Assembly: GCF_014863405.1 (NCBI RefSeq)
Contig: NZ_JACZZA010000011.1
Coordinates: forward strand, 62,001-126,000
Direction: 5' to 3'
Source of the DNA: Dyella acidiphila
GTDB lineage: Bacteria; Pseudomonadota; Gammaproteobacteria; Xanthomonadales; Rhodanobacteraceae
Length of the DNA stretch: 64,000 nucleotides
Shown: positions 18,694 to 60,346 of the stretch, in pieces
Numbering within the stretch: position 1 is the first letter of the stretch
Layout of the letters: each line of letters opens with the position of its first letter
Translations under genes and position numbers: made by a program
Notes under the pieces: model-generated
What the model was told of the DNA's origin: nothing
The model's input: the letters and a program-made list of their open reading frames with translations, nothing else
The model's database searches: none

Positions 18694-19446
18694 TCAGTGA
18701 CTATGCATGCTCGCAGGCGTTCCGTCGGACCAGTCGGGCACCGCGACCAGGAACACCATGATCGGTGGCAATCCACCCTGCGGAGATTGCTGGCCCGGGG
18801 CAAAGAACCAATATGGGCTGGACATGACCGGCGAACCTGCAGCACCGGAGCCCCAGTCGCTGCCGTCCTGGACTTGGTTGAAGAACATGACATGGGGCAT
18901 GTCGTGCTCGCCCATGTCCGTGAGATAGGACGACTTAGACATCATGTAATCCATGGCGCCGCTTTCGAGCTGGGGCAGTTGTTTGTGTGCGAACGCCGCC
19001 TTGAGTGCCGACACGATTTCCGCCTTGGATCGTCCGGCCATCACCAGCTTGGCGCGCAGGTAAATGCTGGGCAGCAGCGAACGCGCCGCCTGGGGATTGA
19101 GGCAATCGGCGGCCCGTATTTTCGCGCTCCAGAATTCGGGCCAGTCAAATGGACCCGACCAGCCGCGCCCCACCCAGCAGACAAAGCCGTTCTTGCCGTC
19201 GACTGCCTTCTCATAGCCCTTGCGGCCCAGCACCAGCACCGTCGCATCGCCGGAAATGGATGCCGGCGCCGCACTGCGCGCCAGGGCGATCTCGGCGGCG
19301 CGATCTGGCATGAGGTATTGCTCGATCGGCGCCATTTGCGGATAACTCGGCGCGGCATCCTGGGCTGTCGCCTGCTGCGTCATGCCAAACCCCAACAGCA
19401 GGGTAAGACTGGTAATGGCTGTTACGCCCATCTTGTTCTTGCGCAT
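18694..19446 (-). CDS. exported protein of unknown function
   Basis: A 250-residue protein with a clear signal peptide (MRKNKMGVTAITSLTLLLGF, likely cleaved near ATAQD at residue 28), preceded by GGAGGAG. The mature part has a tryptophan-rich stretch (WVGRGWSGPFDWPEF) and ends PDWSDGTPASMHSH. No catalytic motif is recognised. It is presumably periplasmic and lies 36 bp downstream of the YCII-like gene on the same strand, so the two may be co-transcribed. Function unknown. Confidence 0.75.
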   Translation of the reverse strand: MRKNKMGVTAITSLTLLLGFGMTQQATAQDAAPSYPQMAPIEQYLMPDRAAEIALARSAAPASISGDATVLVLGRKGYEKAVDGKNGFVCWVGRGWSGPFDWPEFWSAKIRAADCLNPQAARSLLPSIYLRAKLVMAGRSKAEIVSALKAAFAHKQLPQLESGAMDYMMSKSSYLTDMGEHDMPHVMFFNQVQDGSDWGSGAAGSPVMSSPYWFFAPGQQSPQGGLPPIMVFLVAVPDWSDGTPASMHSH

Positions 19447-19482
19447 GGCTCACTCCTCCCACTTCGCTGCTGCGCGCATCGC

Positions 19483-19839
19483 TCAGTTCTGTTCGGGCGC
19501 AGGATTAAAGAAGATCTCGCGCACCTCGACCACGCCCGGTAGCGCCTTGGCGCTTTTGCGCATCCACGCCATCACTTCGTCCAGACTCTCGGTTTCCATG
19601 ATCAACAGGCCACCGACATATTCTTTGGCCTCCAGATACGGGCCGTCGGTAACGGCCACCTCGCCACTGGCATGCGAGCGCATGGTCACGGCTTTCGGAC
19701 TCAGGCCGCAGGCGAACTTCCTGACACCGGCGGCGACCATTTCGCGATTGAGTGCATGGATGGCTTCGATGGTCTCCTCGGTAACGAGCGAGGGGTCGAA
19801 GTCTTCCGGGATATAAGTCGAGATCAAATACTGCGGCAT
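19483..19839 (-). CDS. YCII/DGPF-domain protein
   Basis: A 118-residue protein with the YCII-related fold: MPQYLISTY at the start, the DGPYLEAKEYVGGLLIME segment carrying the DGP(F/Y) signature, and a C-terminal VREIFFNP. Members of this family often accompany ECF sigma factors or DHFR-like reductases, but their biochemical role is unclear. The start has AGGAGAGG directly upstream. No sigma factor gene is adjacent here; the nearest upstream gene is a DHFR-like reductase. Confidence 0.88.
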   Translation of the reverse strand: MPQYLISTYIPEDFDPSLVTEETIEAIHALNREMVAAGVRKFACGLSPKAVTMRSHASGEVAVTDGPYLEAKEYVGGLLIMETESLDEVMAWMRKSAKALPGVVEVREIFFNPAPEQN

Positions 19840-19980
19840 GTTCCTCTCCTGGCATGGCCATTAGCCGGTGGATTGCGTGGGCTTCACGATAGTGACGAAC
19901 GGCATCGCCGGAATTCGACACGCTACCTCGAGAAATTTTCGATTCTCTGCGTGGCGGGCGGGCACGCTTGCCGCAAAGCT

Positions 19981-20628
19981 TCATGCCGGCTGGTAAACGG
20001 CTCCGACCACACCACCGCTGTAAGCGGTCGCACTGACCAGACGCAGATCGGCCGGACTGTGCAATCCGCTGAACAGTGCATGGCCCTGGCCCAACACCAC
20101 CGGATGGACGGCAAGCCGATATTCGTCCACCAGTCCGGCGGCAATCAGGCTGCGGGCGAAGCGGACACCGCCATGCGCAAGGATGAGCTTGCCCGGTTGT
20201 TCCTTCAGGCGCCGCACTTCCTCTGCCAGGTCGCCGCGCGCCACCGTGGGCTCAGCCCATGATTTGAGCACGGCCGCTGTCGGCGTAACGCTGGGGCGGC
20301 CACCGGTGAGCTTCGCTTCTGCCTCGGCAGTGCGGTCCACCTGGGTGCCGTCCTTGATGCCGGTCCGCGAAAAAACGATCTTGGGAATATCGTTCATCGC
20401 TGCGGTGAACGGCGTATCCGAGAACGGCCAGAAAGCTGCCATGTCGTAATAGCTGCCGCTGCCCATGATGTGCACGCCGGCTTCGCTGAGCGTATCGACC
20501 AGCCGTGCCCTGGAGTCGGCGCTCGATGAGCGGAATATCCAATCCAGTTTGCCATCCCGTTCGGCGACAAAGCCGTCCAGGGACATGGACATTTTCAATA
20601 CGAGTTTTCTTTCGGTTGCACTGGCCAT
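19981..20628 (-). CDS. dihydrofolate reductase-family (RibD C-terminal-like) protein
   Basis: A 215-residue protein starting MASATERKLVLKMSMSLDGF. The SLDGFVA segment, DYFR-like middle region (HIMGSGSYYDMAAFW, KIVFSRTG), the GKLILAHGGVRFARSLI motif and the C-terminal EYRLAVHPVVLGQGHALF all match the RibD C-terminal/DHFR-like family of NADPH reductases. Start 20628 has AAGGA six bases upstream; the longer frame to 20715 is not supported. Substrate unknown. Same strand as the YCII-like gene about 140 bp downstream. Confidence 0.87.
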   Translation of the reverse strand: MASATERKLVLKMSMSLDGFVAERDGKLDWIFRSSSADSRARLVDTLSEAGVHIMGSGSYYDMAAFWPFSDTPFTAAMNDIPKIVFSRTGIKDGTQVDRTAEAEAKLTGGRPSVTPTAAVLKSWAEPTVARGDLAEEVRRLKEQPGKLILAHGGVRFARSLIAAGLVDEYRLAVHPVVLGQGHALFSGLHSPADLRLVSATAYSGGVVGAVYQPA

Positions 20629-20746
20629 GTTTTTTCCTTCGTCGCGAAGTGGTCGCCAAGGGTCATTCTGGCTTTCCATAGAGCAACGACGAATGGAGGA
20701 AACGCTTTTCGACATGGCCAGCGTAAAAGTCCCCTCCTATTTACAG

Positions 20747-20776
20747 CCGTCATTCCCGCGAAAACGGGAATGACGG
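20747..20776. repeat. REP-type hairpin just past the NRPS operon
   Basis: A perfect 12-bp inverted repeat, CCGTCATTCCCG / CGGGAATGACGG, with loop CGAAAA. The core (CGTCATTCCCGC) is the type repeated through Xanthomonadales genomes. It lies 24 bp beyond the stop of the last gene of the NRPS operon and may stabilise or end that transcript. Confidence 0.7.
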
Positions 20777-20799
20777 TCGGATCGCAAAAATGGGAAGCT

Positions 20800-21843
20800 T
20801 TAGATGGCCGTTACCACCGAATCCCTCACCCGGCTCAAATGCCGCCCCAGCAGCTCGACGTCCTCCGCCGTCAGCGGAATGCCGTCAAGCCGCCGCTCGG
20901 CCTCGGCCTCACGCTCAAGATCGCCCGGCACCCTGACTGGTTCCGCGCCACTTGCCTTGCTCTCGCGAAACAGCGTCAACAGTTCGGACAGGCGGCTGCG
21001 AAATACATCCAGGTCGACGAATGCCGAGATCTCGATCGCCACCATGAAGTGACTGATAAGCCGCGGCGTGTCGTAGGGCTCGCGATAAAGATTGGACAGT
21101 TCGACATCGAACGGCATGTTCGACAGCAAGGCGCAGAGGATCTGGATCATCATGCCCAGGCCCTGACCCTTGACCCCGCCCAGGGGCTGCAGCGCACCGA
21201 GCTCGCCGCCTTGTGACAAGTCCTGCCCCTGCTGATTGGTGGCCAGTCCCGGCGCTACCGGCAAGCCGTGATGCAAGGCATGCAGCACCCGCGAATACGC
21301 GGTCTGGCTGGTCGCCATGTCCAGGTAAAAGCCGTCGCCATCATGACCTGGCGCAGCCATCGCCAGCGGATTGGTGCCGTTGAGTGGCGTGGCGCCGCCG
21401 AACGGAACCACCAGTGCATCCGAATTGCTGAAGACCAGGCCGATCTGCCCGGCCGCGCTCGCCATGCGGGCGAAATAATCGGCACGCCCGAAATGGTTGG
21501 AATGACTGACCGCGATAGCCGCGATTCCCGCGATACGCGCCCGGCGAATCGCCTCGCGCATCGCCGCGCTGCCAGCAACCACCCCAAGCGCATCGCCGCC
21601 ATCGAACAAGGCCGCAGCAGGCAGCGAACCCGTGACACGAAAGTTCGGTTTCGCCTGTGCCCGTCCGCCCTCGAGCTCCTTGATGTAGCTGTGAATGAGA
21701 CGAACGCCATGCGTGTCGATACCGCGCAGCGATGCATCGACCAGGGCATCGGCCACATCCGTCGCGTGGGCTTCGGAAACATTCAGATCCATCAGCAACG
21801 CAACCATCGCCGCATGCACCTGCGCCGCATCATATCGCTGCAT
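20800..21843 (-). CDS. malate/L-lactate/sulfolactate-family 2-hydroxyacid dehydrogenase, last gene of NRPS operon
   Basis: A 347-residue NAD(P)-dependent oxidoreductase of the MDH2/Ldh fold (not the Rossmann lactate dehydrogenases). Family marks: GIDTHGVRLIHSYIKELEGG, catalytic-His region AVSHSNHFGRADYFAR, NGTNPLAMAAP and GGVKGQGLGMMIQIL. Length is typical. These enzymes interconvert 2-hydroxy and 2-oxo acids. The start at 21843 has GAGG six bases upstream and overlaps the aminotransferase gene by 14 bp, so the two are tightly coupled. With the HpgT-like aminotransferase and the HPPD-like protein upstream it could oxidise a mandelate-type hydroxyacid to the oxoacid that is then transaminated. 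That substrate is an inference; canonical Hpg pathways use an FMN oxidase here. Confidence 0.85.
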   Translation of the reverse strand: MQRYDAAQVHAAMVALLMDLNVSEAHATDVADALVDASLRGIDTHGVRLIHSYIKELEGGRAQAKPNFRVTGSLPAAALFDGGDALGVVAGSAAMREAIRRARIAGIAAIAVSHSNHFGRADYFARMASAAGQIGLVFSNSDALVVPFGGATPLNGTNPLAMAAPGHDGDGFYLDMATSQTAYSRVLHALHHGLPVAPGLATNQQGQDLSQGGELGALQPLGGVKGQGLGMMIQILCALLSNMPFDVELSNLYREPYDTPRLISHFMVAIEISAFVDLDVFRSRLSELLTLFRESKASGAEPVRVPGDLEREAEAERRLDGIPLTAEDVELLGRHLSRVRDSVVTAI

Positions 21844-23110
21844 GGCAAACCTCTTCGTATTGGAGGATGAACTGACCCAGCCTTGCAACACCTTCGGCGA
21901 TCTGCGCCGATGGCACATTGCTGAAAGCCAGCCGGATACTTTCCTGGCAGATGCCGGACAGTGAAAAAAACGACAGCGGCATGGGAATAACGTGACGCTC
22001 GCGCGCACACTGCAGCACTTCTTCCTGTCCGAAGCGGAACGGCAGATCCATGGTCAGGAAAAAGCCGCCTTCCGGCCGATTCCAGCGAATGCCCTCCCCG
22101 CTTCCACCAAACTCAGCGGCGAGTGCCGCAAGCATAAGATCGCGATTCTTCCGGTAGTGATCGCGCTGCGGAGTTACCAGACGCTGCAGCGTGCCGTTCT
22201 CGGCCAGTAGCACGCCGCCGATCAGGGCCTGGTTGAGCTGGCTGGTATTGACCGTCAGAAAGCTCTTGCGCTCGCCCAGTTCCGCCACCAGCGCACGTGC
22301 CGCCGCCGCATCGCCGAACAAGGTATCCGGCACCACGGCGCCGCCGATCCGCACCGCCGGGCACAGGGTCTTGGAGTAAGTGAACAGATAGATCACGCTG
22401 CCGCTGCGATCGAGCGCATACATCGGCGGCACCCGCTCGCCTTCGTAGCGGAACATGCCGTAGGGATTGTCTTCGAGCACCAGAATGCGCTGCTCGGCGC
22501 AGACATCCAGCAGTTCCTGCCTGACCAGCTGCGAAAGCACCGCTCCGGTCGGATTGTCGAACTCCGGAATCAGATAGAACGCGCGCGCACGCTTGCCTTC
22601 GTTGCCAAGCCGCTCGGTCACGCTGCGCAACTCATCGGCAAGGCCATCGTCCTTGGCGTATAGCGGCACGATTTCGATGCCATGCAGATCGGCCACGCCG
22701 GTCATGCCGATATAGGTCGGATCGCGGGCCAGCACTACTTCGTTCGGTGCGCGGCACAGCGACAGCAGGCACAGCGCGAGAGCCTCCTGGCAGCCGGCCC
22801 CGATCACGATGTGCTCGCCGCGGGTCTGCACGCCTTCGTCCAGCTTGAGCTGGGCGGCCACCAGTTCGTTGATCAGGCCATTGGTACGGCCGTATTGCGC
22901 CAGGCGCCGCCCGGCATCGGCACGCGTCACGCCCCAGCGGGTGGCCAGTTCGCGCTGGTATAGCGGAATGGCTTCGAGCCAGTGGTCCAGATCGAAAAAG
23001 GCTTCGGCCGGGCGGCCCGAGGCCAGCGAAATGGCATTGGGAAAGTCGCCCGCCACCTCATTGAGAAAATTCATCACGGCCAGCCGCGATGCACCTGCTT
23101 GTGTAGTCAC
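21830..23110 (-). CDS. PLP-dependent aminotransferase, HpgT-like, in NRPS operon
   Basis: A 426-residue fold-type I class I/II aminotransferase. Visible: MNFLNEVAGDFPNAISLASG, LAQYGRTNGLINELVA, VIGAGCQEALALCLLSLC, PEFDNPTGAVLS, and the PLP lysine (about residue 246) in FTYSKTLCPAVRIGG. The N-terminal wording resembles aminotransferases that make 4-hydroxyphenylglycine or phenylglycine for peptide antibiotics (HpgT group), recalled rather than searched. I place the start at GTG 23110, which has GGAGGGG six bases upstream; the frame extends to another GTG at 23128. It lies 35 bp after the HPPD-like gene and overlaps the dehydrogenase gene. Inferred role: amination of an arylglyoxylate, or of another 2-oxo acid, to a building block for the NRPS. 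Confidence 0.85.
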   Translation of the reverse strand: MTTQAGASRLAVMNFLNEVAGDFPNAISLASGRPAEAFFDLDHWLEAIPLYQRELATRWGVTRADAGRRLAQYGRTNGLINELVAAQLKLDEGVQTRGEHIVIGAGCQEALALCLLSLCRAPNEVVLARDPTYIGMTGVADLHGIEIVPLYAKDDGLADELRSVTERLGNEGKRARAFYLIPEFDNPTGAVLSQLVRQELLDVCAEQRILVLEDNPYGMFRYEGERVPPMYALDRSGSVIYLFTYSKTLCPAVRIGGAVVPDTLFGDAAAARALVAELGERKSFLTVNTSQLNQALIGGVLLAENGTLQRLVTPQRDHYRKNRDLMLAALAAEFGGSGEGIRWNRPEGGFFLTMDLPFRFGQEEVLQCARERHVIPMPLSFFSLSGICQESIRLAFSNVPSAQIAEGVARLGQFILQYEEVCHAAI

Positions 23111-23145
23111 CCTTGGCCCCTCCGGCACGGTGGATGGAATGCGGA

Positions 23146-23628
23146 TCAGTAGCTGTCCGCTTTCTCGAGTTCCTCGAACAGCCGGGTGGTGTTGGCATCC
23201 TGAAAGCCTTCTTCCCCGCTGCGCTCGATCAACTCGTACATCATTCCCGACACCTGGTCGCGCTTGCTGAAGACCTGCCGCAGGCCGGGTGCCGCCAGGA
23301 TGCCGGTGGAAAACTCCAGGCCGTTCTCGGCCAGGGCGCGCTGGGTGCTTTCGATATCCTCGACCTCGAACGCCACATGCTGCACGCCCGGACCGTACCG
23401 CTCGATATAGCGGCTCACCTGGGAGTCCGGACTGGTTCCTTCGATCAGCACGATCTGGAAATGGCCGCCCGACATCACGGCCGAGCGCATGCCGGTATGT
23501 TTGCCCAGCGTCTCGCGCCGCTCGACCAGCGGCAGTTTCAAGGTGTCGCGGTAAAACACGATGGCGTCTTCCAGGTTCGCGACCGCGATCGCCAGGTGAT
23601 CAATCCGCAGAAACGGGTGTGGCAACAT
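23146..23628 (-). CDS. single-domain VOC protein resembling the catalytic half of HPPD/hydroxymandelate synthase
   Basis: A 160-residue vicinal-oxygen-chelate protein. Metal ligands are in place: His in RIDHLAIAV (residue about 10), His in GVQHVAFEVEDI (about 85) and Glu in MMYELIERSG (about 135). The end, GEEGFQDANTTRLFEELE, resembles the C-terminal tail of 4-hydroxyphenylpyruvate dioxygenase (F-G-x-G-N-F-x-x-L-F-E). HPPD and HmaS have about 350 residues with two VOC domains; only the catalytic one is here. Start 23628 has AAGGAG eight bases upstream; the ATG at 23634 is only two bases from it. It may form a non-heme Fe(II) dioxygenase making a mandelate from an arylpyruvate. An epimerase-like role is the main alternative. 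Confidence 0.8.
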   Translation of the reverse strand: MLPHPFLRIDHLAIAVANLEDAIVFYRDTLKLPLVERRETLGKHTGMRSAVMSGGHFQIVLIEGTSPDSQVSRYIERYGPGVQHVAFEVEDIESTQRALAENGLEFSTGILAAPGLRQVFSKRDQVSGMMYELIERSGEEGFQDANTTRLFEELEKADSY

Positions 23629-23670
23629 ACTCATCTCTCCTTATGAAAGTTGTTGCTGAGGGAATGTTTT

Positions 23671-24822
23671 TCAGGCAGCCGAAGTGGCCTGCAACGATTC
23701 GGCGATACGCAGGATGTCGGCAAAGATGCCGCCTGCCGTCACTTCGGGCCCTGCTCCCGGACCTTGCACCTGCAGGGGGTTTTCCTTGTAACGCTCAGTG
23801 CGGAACTGCACGACGTTGTCGGTGAGCTGGGTATGGGCGAAGGCATGCGAAGTAGACATCGCCTGCAATGCCACCGTGGCGCGGCCTTCTTTACGGAGGC
23901 TGGCCACATAGCGCAGAACCTTGCCCTCGGCGTGCGCCCGTTCGAGCAGCTCGGACATGGGCGCGTCGAGCGCTTCAAGCTGCTGCAGAAACTGCGCCGG
24001 TGTTGCCTGGGTCAGCTCGGCAGGAATCAGGCTCTGCACGTCGACATGTTCAAGCGACAAGCGCCAGCCCGCTTCGCGCGCAAGAATCACCAGCTTGCGC
24101 GCAACGTCCATGCCGGAAAGATCGTCGCGTGGATCGGGTTCGGTGTAACCCAGCGCGTGCGCCTCGCGCACCAGCTCGGAAAAGCGCGTGCCACGCACAA
24201 AGCGGTTGCATAGCCAGGCCAGCGTGCCGGAAAACATGCCATCCACCGCCAGCAACTGGTCGCCGGTATCCAGCAGGTCGCGCATGGTGTGCAGAATCGG
24301 CAGGCCGGCGCCCACCGTGGCTTCCTGGCGGAAACGCGCACCTTGCGCCTGCGCGGCGCCGATATCGGCCCAACGCCCCATCGGGCCGCTGCCGGCGTGC
24401 TTGTTCGGCGTAACGATATGAATGCCGCTGCGCAGCCACGCCGCATAGTGATCCACCACTTGCGAACTGGCGGTGCAATCGATCAGCAAGGCATGCGCTT
24501 TGCCATCGCCGCGCACGTGCTCGGCGAAAGCGTCCAGCTGGGTGGCAAACGGACCTTGCCGCCGGGCTCCCGCAAAATGGTCGCCGTCATCGATATACAT
24601 GACCTGGCTGGCCGCGGTACCGCGAAGCACGATCTCCAGTCCCAGTTCCTGGGCGAGCCGCTCCCTGGCATCGCGTATTTGCTCCAGCAACACTCGTCCG
24701 ACCCGGCCCGGGCCGATCAGGCCGACGGCGATGCAGCGCCGGCCTGGTGCTGGTGCGCGCCGCGTACGCGGAAGCGGCAGGTGATCGATAGATCTTGGCG
24801 TATCCACAATGAGCTGATTCAT
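23671..24822 (-). CDS. stand-alone homoserine dehydrogenase in NRPS operon
   Basis: A 383-residue enzyme matching the homoserine dehydrogenase half of ThrA/MetL. NAD(P)-binding GLIGPGRVGRVLLEQI near residue 35; HIVTPNKHAGSGPMG; GMFSGTLAWLCNRF; and the substrate-binding GYTEPDPRDDLSGMDVARKL. There is no aspartokinase domain and no ACT domain, so it should escape the feedback control of the fused housekeeping enzyme. It reduces aspartate semialdehyde to homoserine, precursor of Thr. NRPS2 ends at 24843, 21 bp before the chosen ATG (24822, AAGGGA upstream); an in-frame ATG overlaps the NRPS2 stop as TGATG and is an alternative start. It may provision the NRPS with Thr (two Thr-like pockets) or homoserine itself. 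Confidence 0.9.
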   Translation of the reverse strand: MNQLIVDTPRSIDHLPLPRTRRAPAPGRRCIAVGLIGPGRVGRVLLEQIRDARERLAQELGLEIVLRGTAASQVMYIDDGDHFAGARRQGPFATQLDAFAEHVRGDGKAHALLIDCTASSQVVDHYAAWLRSGIHIVTPNKHAGSGPMGRWADIGAAQAQGARFRQEATVGAGLPILHTMRDLLDTGDQLLAVDGMFSGTLAWLCNRFVRGTRFSELVREAHALGYTEPDPRDDLSGMDVARKLVILAREAGWRLSLEHVDVQSLIPAELTQATPAQFLQQLEALDAPMSELLERAHAEGKVLRYVASLRKEGRATVALQAMSTSHAFAHTQLTDNVVQFRTERYKENPLQVQGPGAGPEVTAGGIFADILRIAESLQATSAA

Positions 24823-24842
24823 AGGTATTCCCTTTACCGGCA

Positions 24843-58764
<33,922 letters not shown>

Positions 58765-58930
58765 GATTATCCCTCATCTCAACGGTGCTTCTTGCGGAAA
58801 TACGCGTCCTGGTCGCGACGAAGGACGCAACAACACTACATATTAATTTGGGAATATGGATGTAATGTTCTTCCCTGAATACTTGCGACGCGATGTCGCA
58901 CGCATTGCGACACGATAAGATGTGCGACGG
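58765..58930 (-). promoter_or_regulatory. presumed NRPS operon promoter with repeated TGCGAC boxes
   Basis: The AT-richer leader before NRPS1 holds a weak promoter candidate read on the minus strand: TTACAT (58860-58865), 17-base spacer, TATGTA (58837-58842). Just upstream of it are two direct repeats TTGCGAC(G/A)CGAT at 58883-58894 and 58905-58916, 22 bp apart, an inverted GTCGCA at 58895-58900 and a fourth TGCGAC at 58923-58928. The position fits activator sites; the binding protein is unknown. Confidence 0.45.
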
Positions 58931-59437
58931 GGTATTTAGCAATAATCCGTGCCGGATAACAGTGGCATTATTCACGTTCTATCGAACGTCCGCCACCCTG
59001 GGGCGGTGCCGTGCATGCCAGCCTGACACCCGGCGACAAAGCACGGGTCGGGCGTTTGTTTCTGTGAGGTGAAATAGGCGCGCATGAATTTCCGTCCATC
59101 AGGAAATTACGATGCGCTGCGGTGCCATTTTTTTGCTTGGCTACTTTTGTAAAAGCAGCGCACCACCGCTCAATTCAAAAGCCTTCAACCGACCTCACCG
59201 TCATCCCAGCGAAAGCTGGACAAGCGCTTGTGTGCTGAACGTCCGAAGGACGGCCCGAAGGGTGAACAAAGCGAATCATCCAGCGCCTCCGGTGTAGAAA
59301 GACACTGGATCCCAGCTTTCGCTGGGATGACGCATCCGTGCACCATGACTAATTGATGGCCATTCTGACAAAGCCAACCATCTAAGCCCACACGCAGTCA
59401 TTCCGTGGCATCACGATGAGGCGCTTGCCGCCAGCCC
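58931..59437. other. gene-free gap holding a REP pair
   Basis: About 500 bp without a credible gene between the NRPS promoter region and the SDR gene. Short open frames here have no recognisable protein content, and the one at 59185-59391 is translated repeat. Apart from the REP pair at 59199-59332, I see nothing identifiable. Confidence 0.6.
59199..59332. repeat. REP pair in inverted orientation (REPIN-like)
   Basis: CGTCATCCCAGCGAAAGCTG at 59199-59218 recurs as its reverse complement at 59313-59332; counting flanks, 21 of 22 bases match. Each arm can also fold by itself around CCAGC/GCTGG. The roughly 90-bp spacer and the minus-strand translation VIPAKAGIQ are typical of Xanthomonadales REP doublets moved by RAYT transposases. 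No RAYT gene is in the window. Confidence 0.75.
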
Positions 59438-60274
59438 TCACCCGGCTCCCGCCAGCGACTTCTCGATCCGGCGCATGAAGCCATCAAACGCACGATCACT
59501 CAGCCAGCGGCGCAAGAACAGAATCATCCTGGCGCCCCCGCCGGTGGCGTAGCGCGTGCGCGGACGGGATGCGCGCAACGCGCGCGCAATCGTGCCGGCA
59601 ACCACTTCCGGCGGCGACACCATGGACGATGTATCGGCTGCCGCCAGCATGCGTGCATGCCTGTTGGCCTGTTCGGCGTATGCGGTGCCGCCCGAATAGC
59701 GCAGCAACGCTTCGCGCGCAATGCCGCTCCACTCGGTTCGAATGGCGCCAGGCTCCACCACCACGACATCGATGCCGAACGGAGCCACTTCCATGCGCAG
59801 GCAATCGCTCAATCCTTCCACCGCGAACTTGGTTGCGTGATACCAGCTGCCCAACGGCTCGTGCATCTTGCCGCCGATCGAAGTGATATTGACGATGGTG
59901 CCCGCGCGCCTGGCGCGCATCAGCGGAAGGCACAACTGGATCAGGCGTGCCAGGCCAAACACATTCACTTCGAACTGTCGGCGCCCTTCTTCCAGCGGCA
60001 CATCTTCCAGCGCGCCGTAGGAACCGTAGCCGGCGTTATTGATCAGCGCATCCAGGCGACCGTCACGCTGAGCAATCGTCTCCACCGCCTGGATGATCGA
60101 GGCATCGTCGGTCAGGTCCAGCGGCAGCACCTGCACGCCGGCGGCGGACAGGCCGCTCATGCGATCCAGTCGCCGCGCCGCCGCATAGACCTTGTATCCA
60201 TCCGCCACGAGGCGACGCGCCGTCGCTTCGCCTATGCCCGACGATGCGCCGGTAATCAGCACTGTTTTGGTCAT
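59438..60274 (-). CDS. short-chain dehydrogenase/reductase
   Basis: A 278-residue SDR. Cofactor motif TGASSGIGEA at residues 8-17, NNAGYGSYG near 88, catalytic Ser in NITSIGGKM, and YHATK (Tyr and Lys) near 155. The KVYAAARRLDR stretch with Arg after the second beta strand suggests NADP(H) preference. Length and layout are classical SDR. It is divergent from a MerR regulator and carries a MerR-type promoter. Substrate unknown. Confidence 0.93.
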   Translation of the reverse strand: MTKTVLITGASSGIGEATARRLVADGYKVYAAARRLDRMSGLSAAGVQVLPLDLTDDASIIQAVETIAQRDGRLDALINNAGYGSYGALEDVPLEEGRRQFEVNVFGLARLIQLCLPLMRARRAGTIVNITSIGGKMHEPLGSWYHATKFAVEGLSDCLRMEVAPFGIDVVVVEPGAIRTEWSGIAREALLRYSGGTAYAEQANRHARMLAAADTSSMVSPPEVVAGTIARALRASRPRTRYATGGGARMILFLRRWLSDRAFDGFMRRIEKSLAGAG

Positions 60275-60304
60275 GACCCGTCACCTGGTTGCTTGCGAGG
60301 GATC

Positions 60305-60336
60305 AGTCTAAACTAGGGTGTATACGCCCTAGTCAA
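60305..60336. promoter_or_regulatory. MerR-type operator/promoter of the SDR gene
   Basis: A dyad ACTAGGG-TGTATACG-CCCTAGT (60312-60333, perfect 7-bp arms) lies in the 72-bp gap between the divergent SDR and MerR genes. On the minus strand it fills a 20-base spacer between TTGACT (60331-60336) and TAGACT (60305-60310). Over-long spacers with a central dyad are the hallmark of promoters that MerR regulators activate by DNA distortion. Confidence 0.75.
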
Positions 60337-60346
60337 GAGTCCCGCC

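Noticed and set aside
18075-20747. PAS-LuxR through DHFR-like genes as part of the NRPS cluster
   Set aside because: They are separated from the operon by a REP hairpin and carry general functions; only the LuxR gene is kept as a possible regulator.
59185-59391. A small minus-strand frame containing VIPAKAGIQ
   Set aside because: This is the translated REP element, often mis-annotated as a protein in Xanthomonadales; no ribosome-binding site or protein family.
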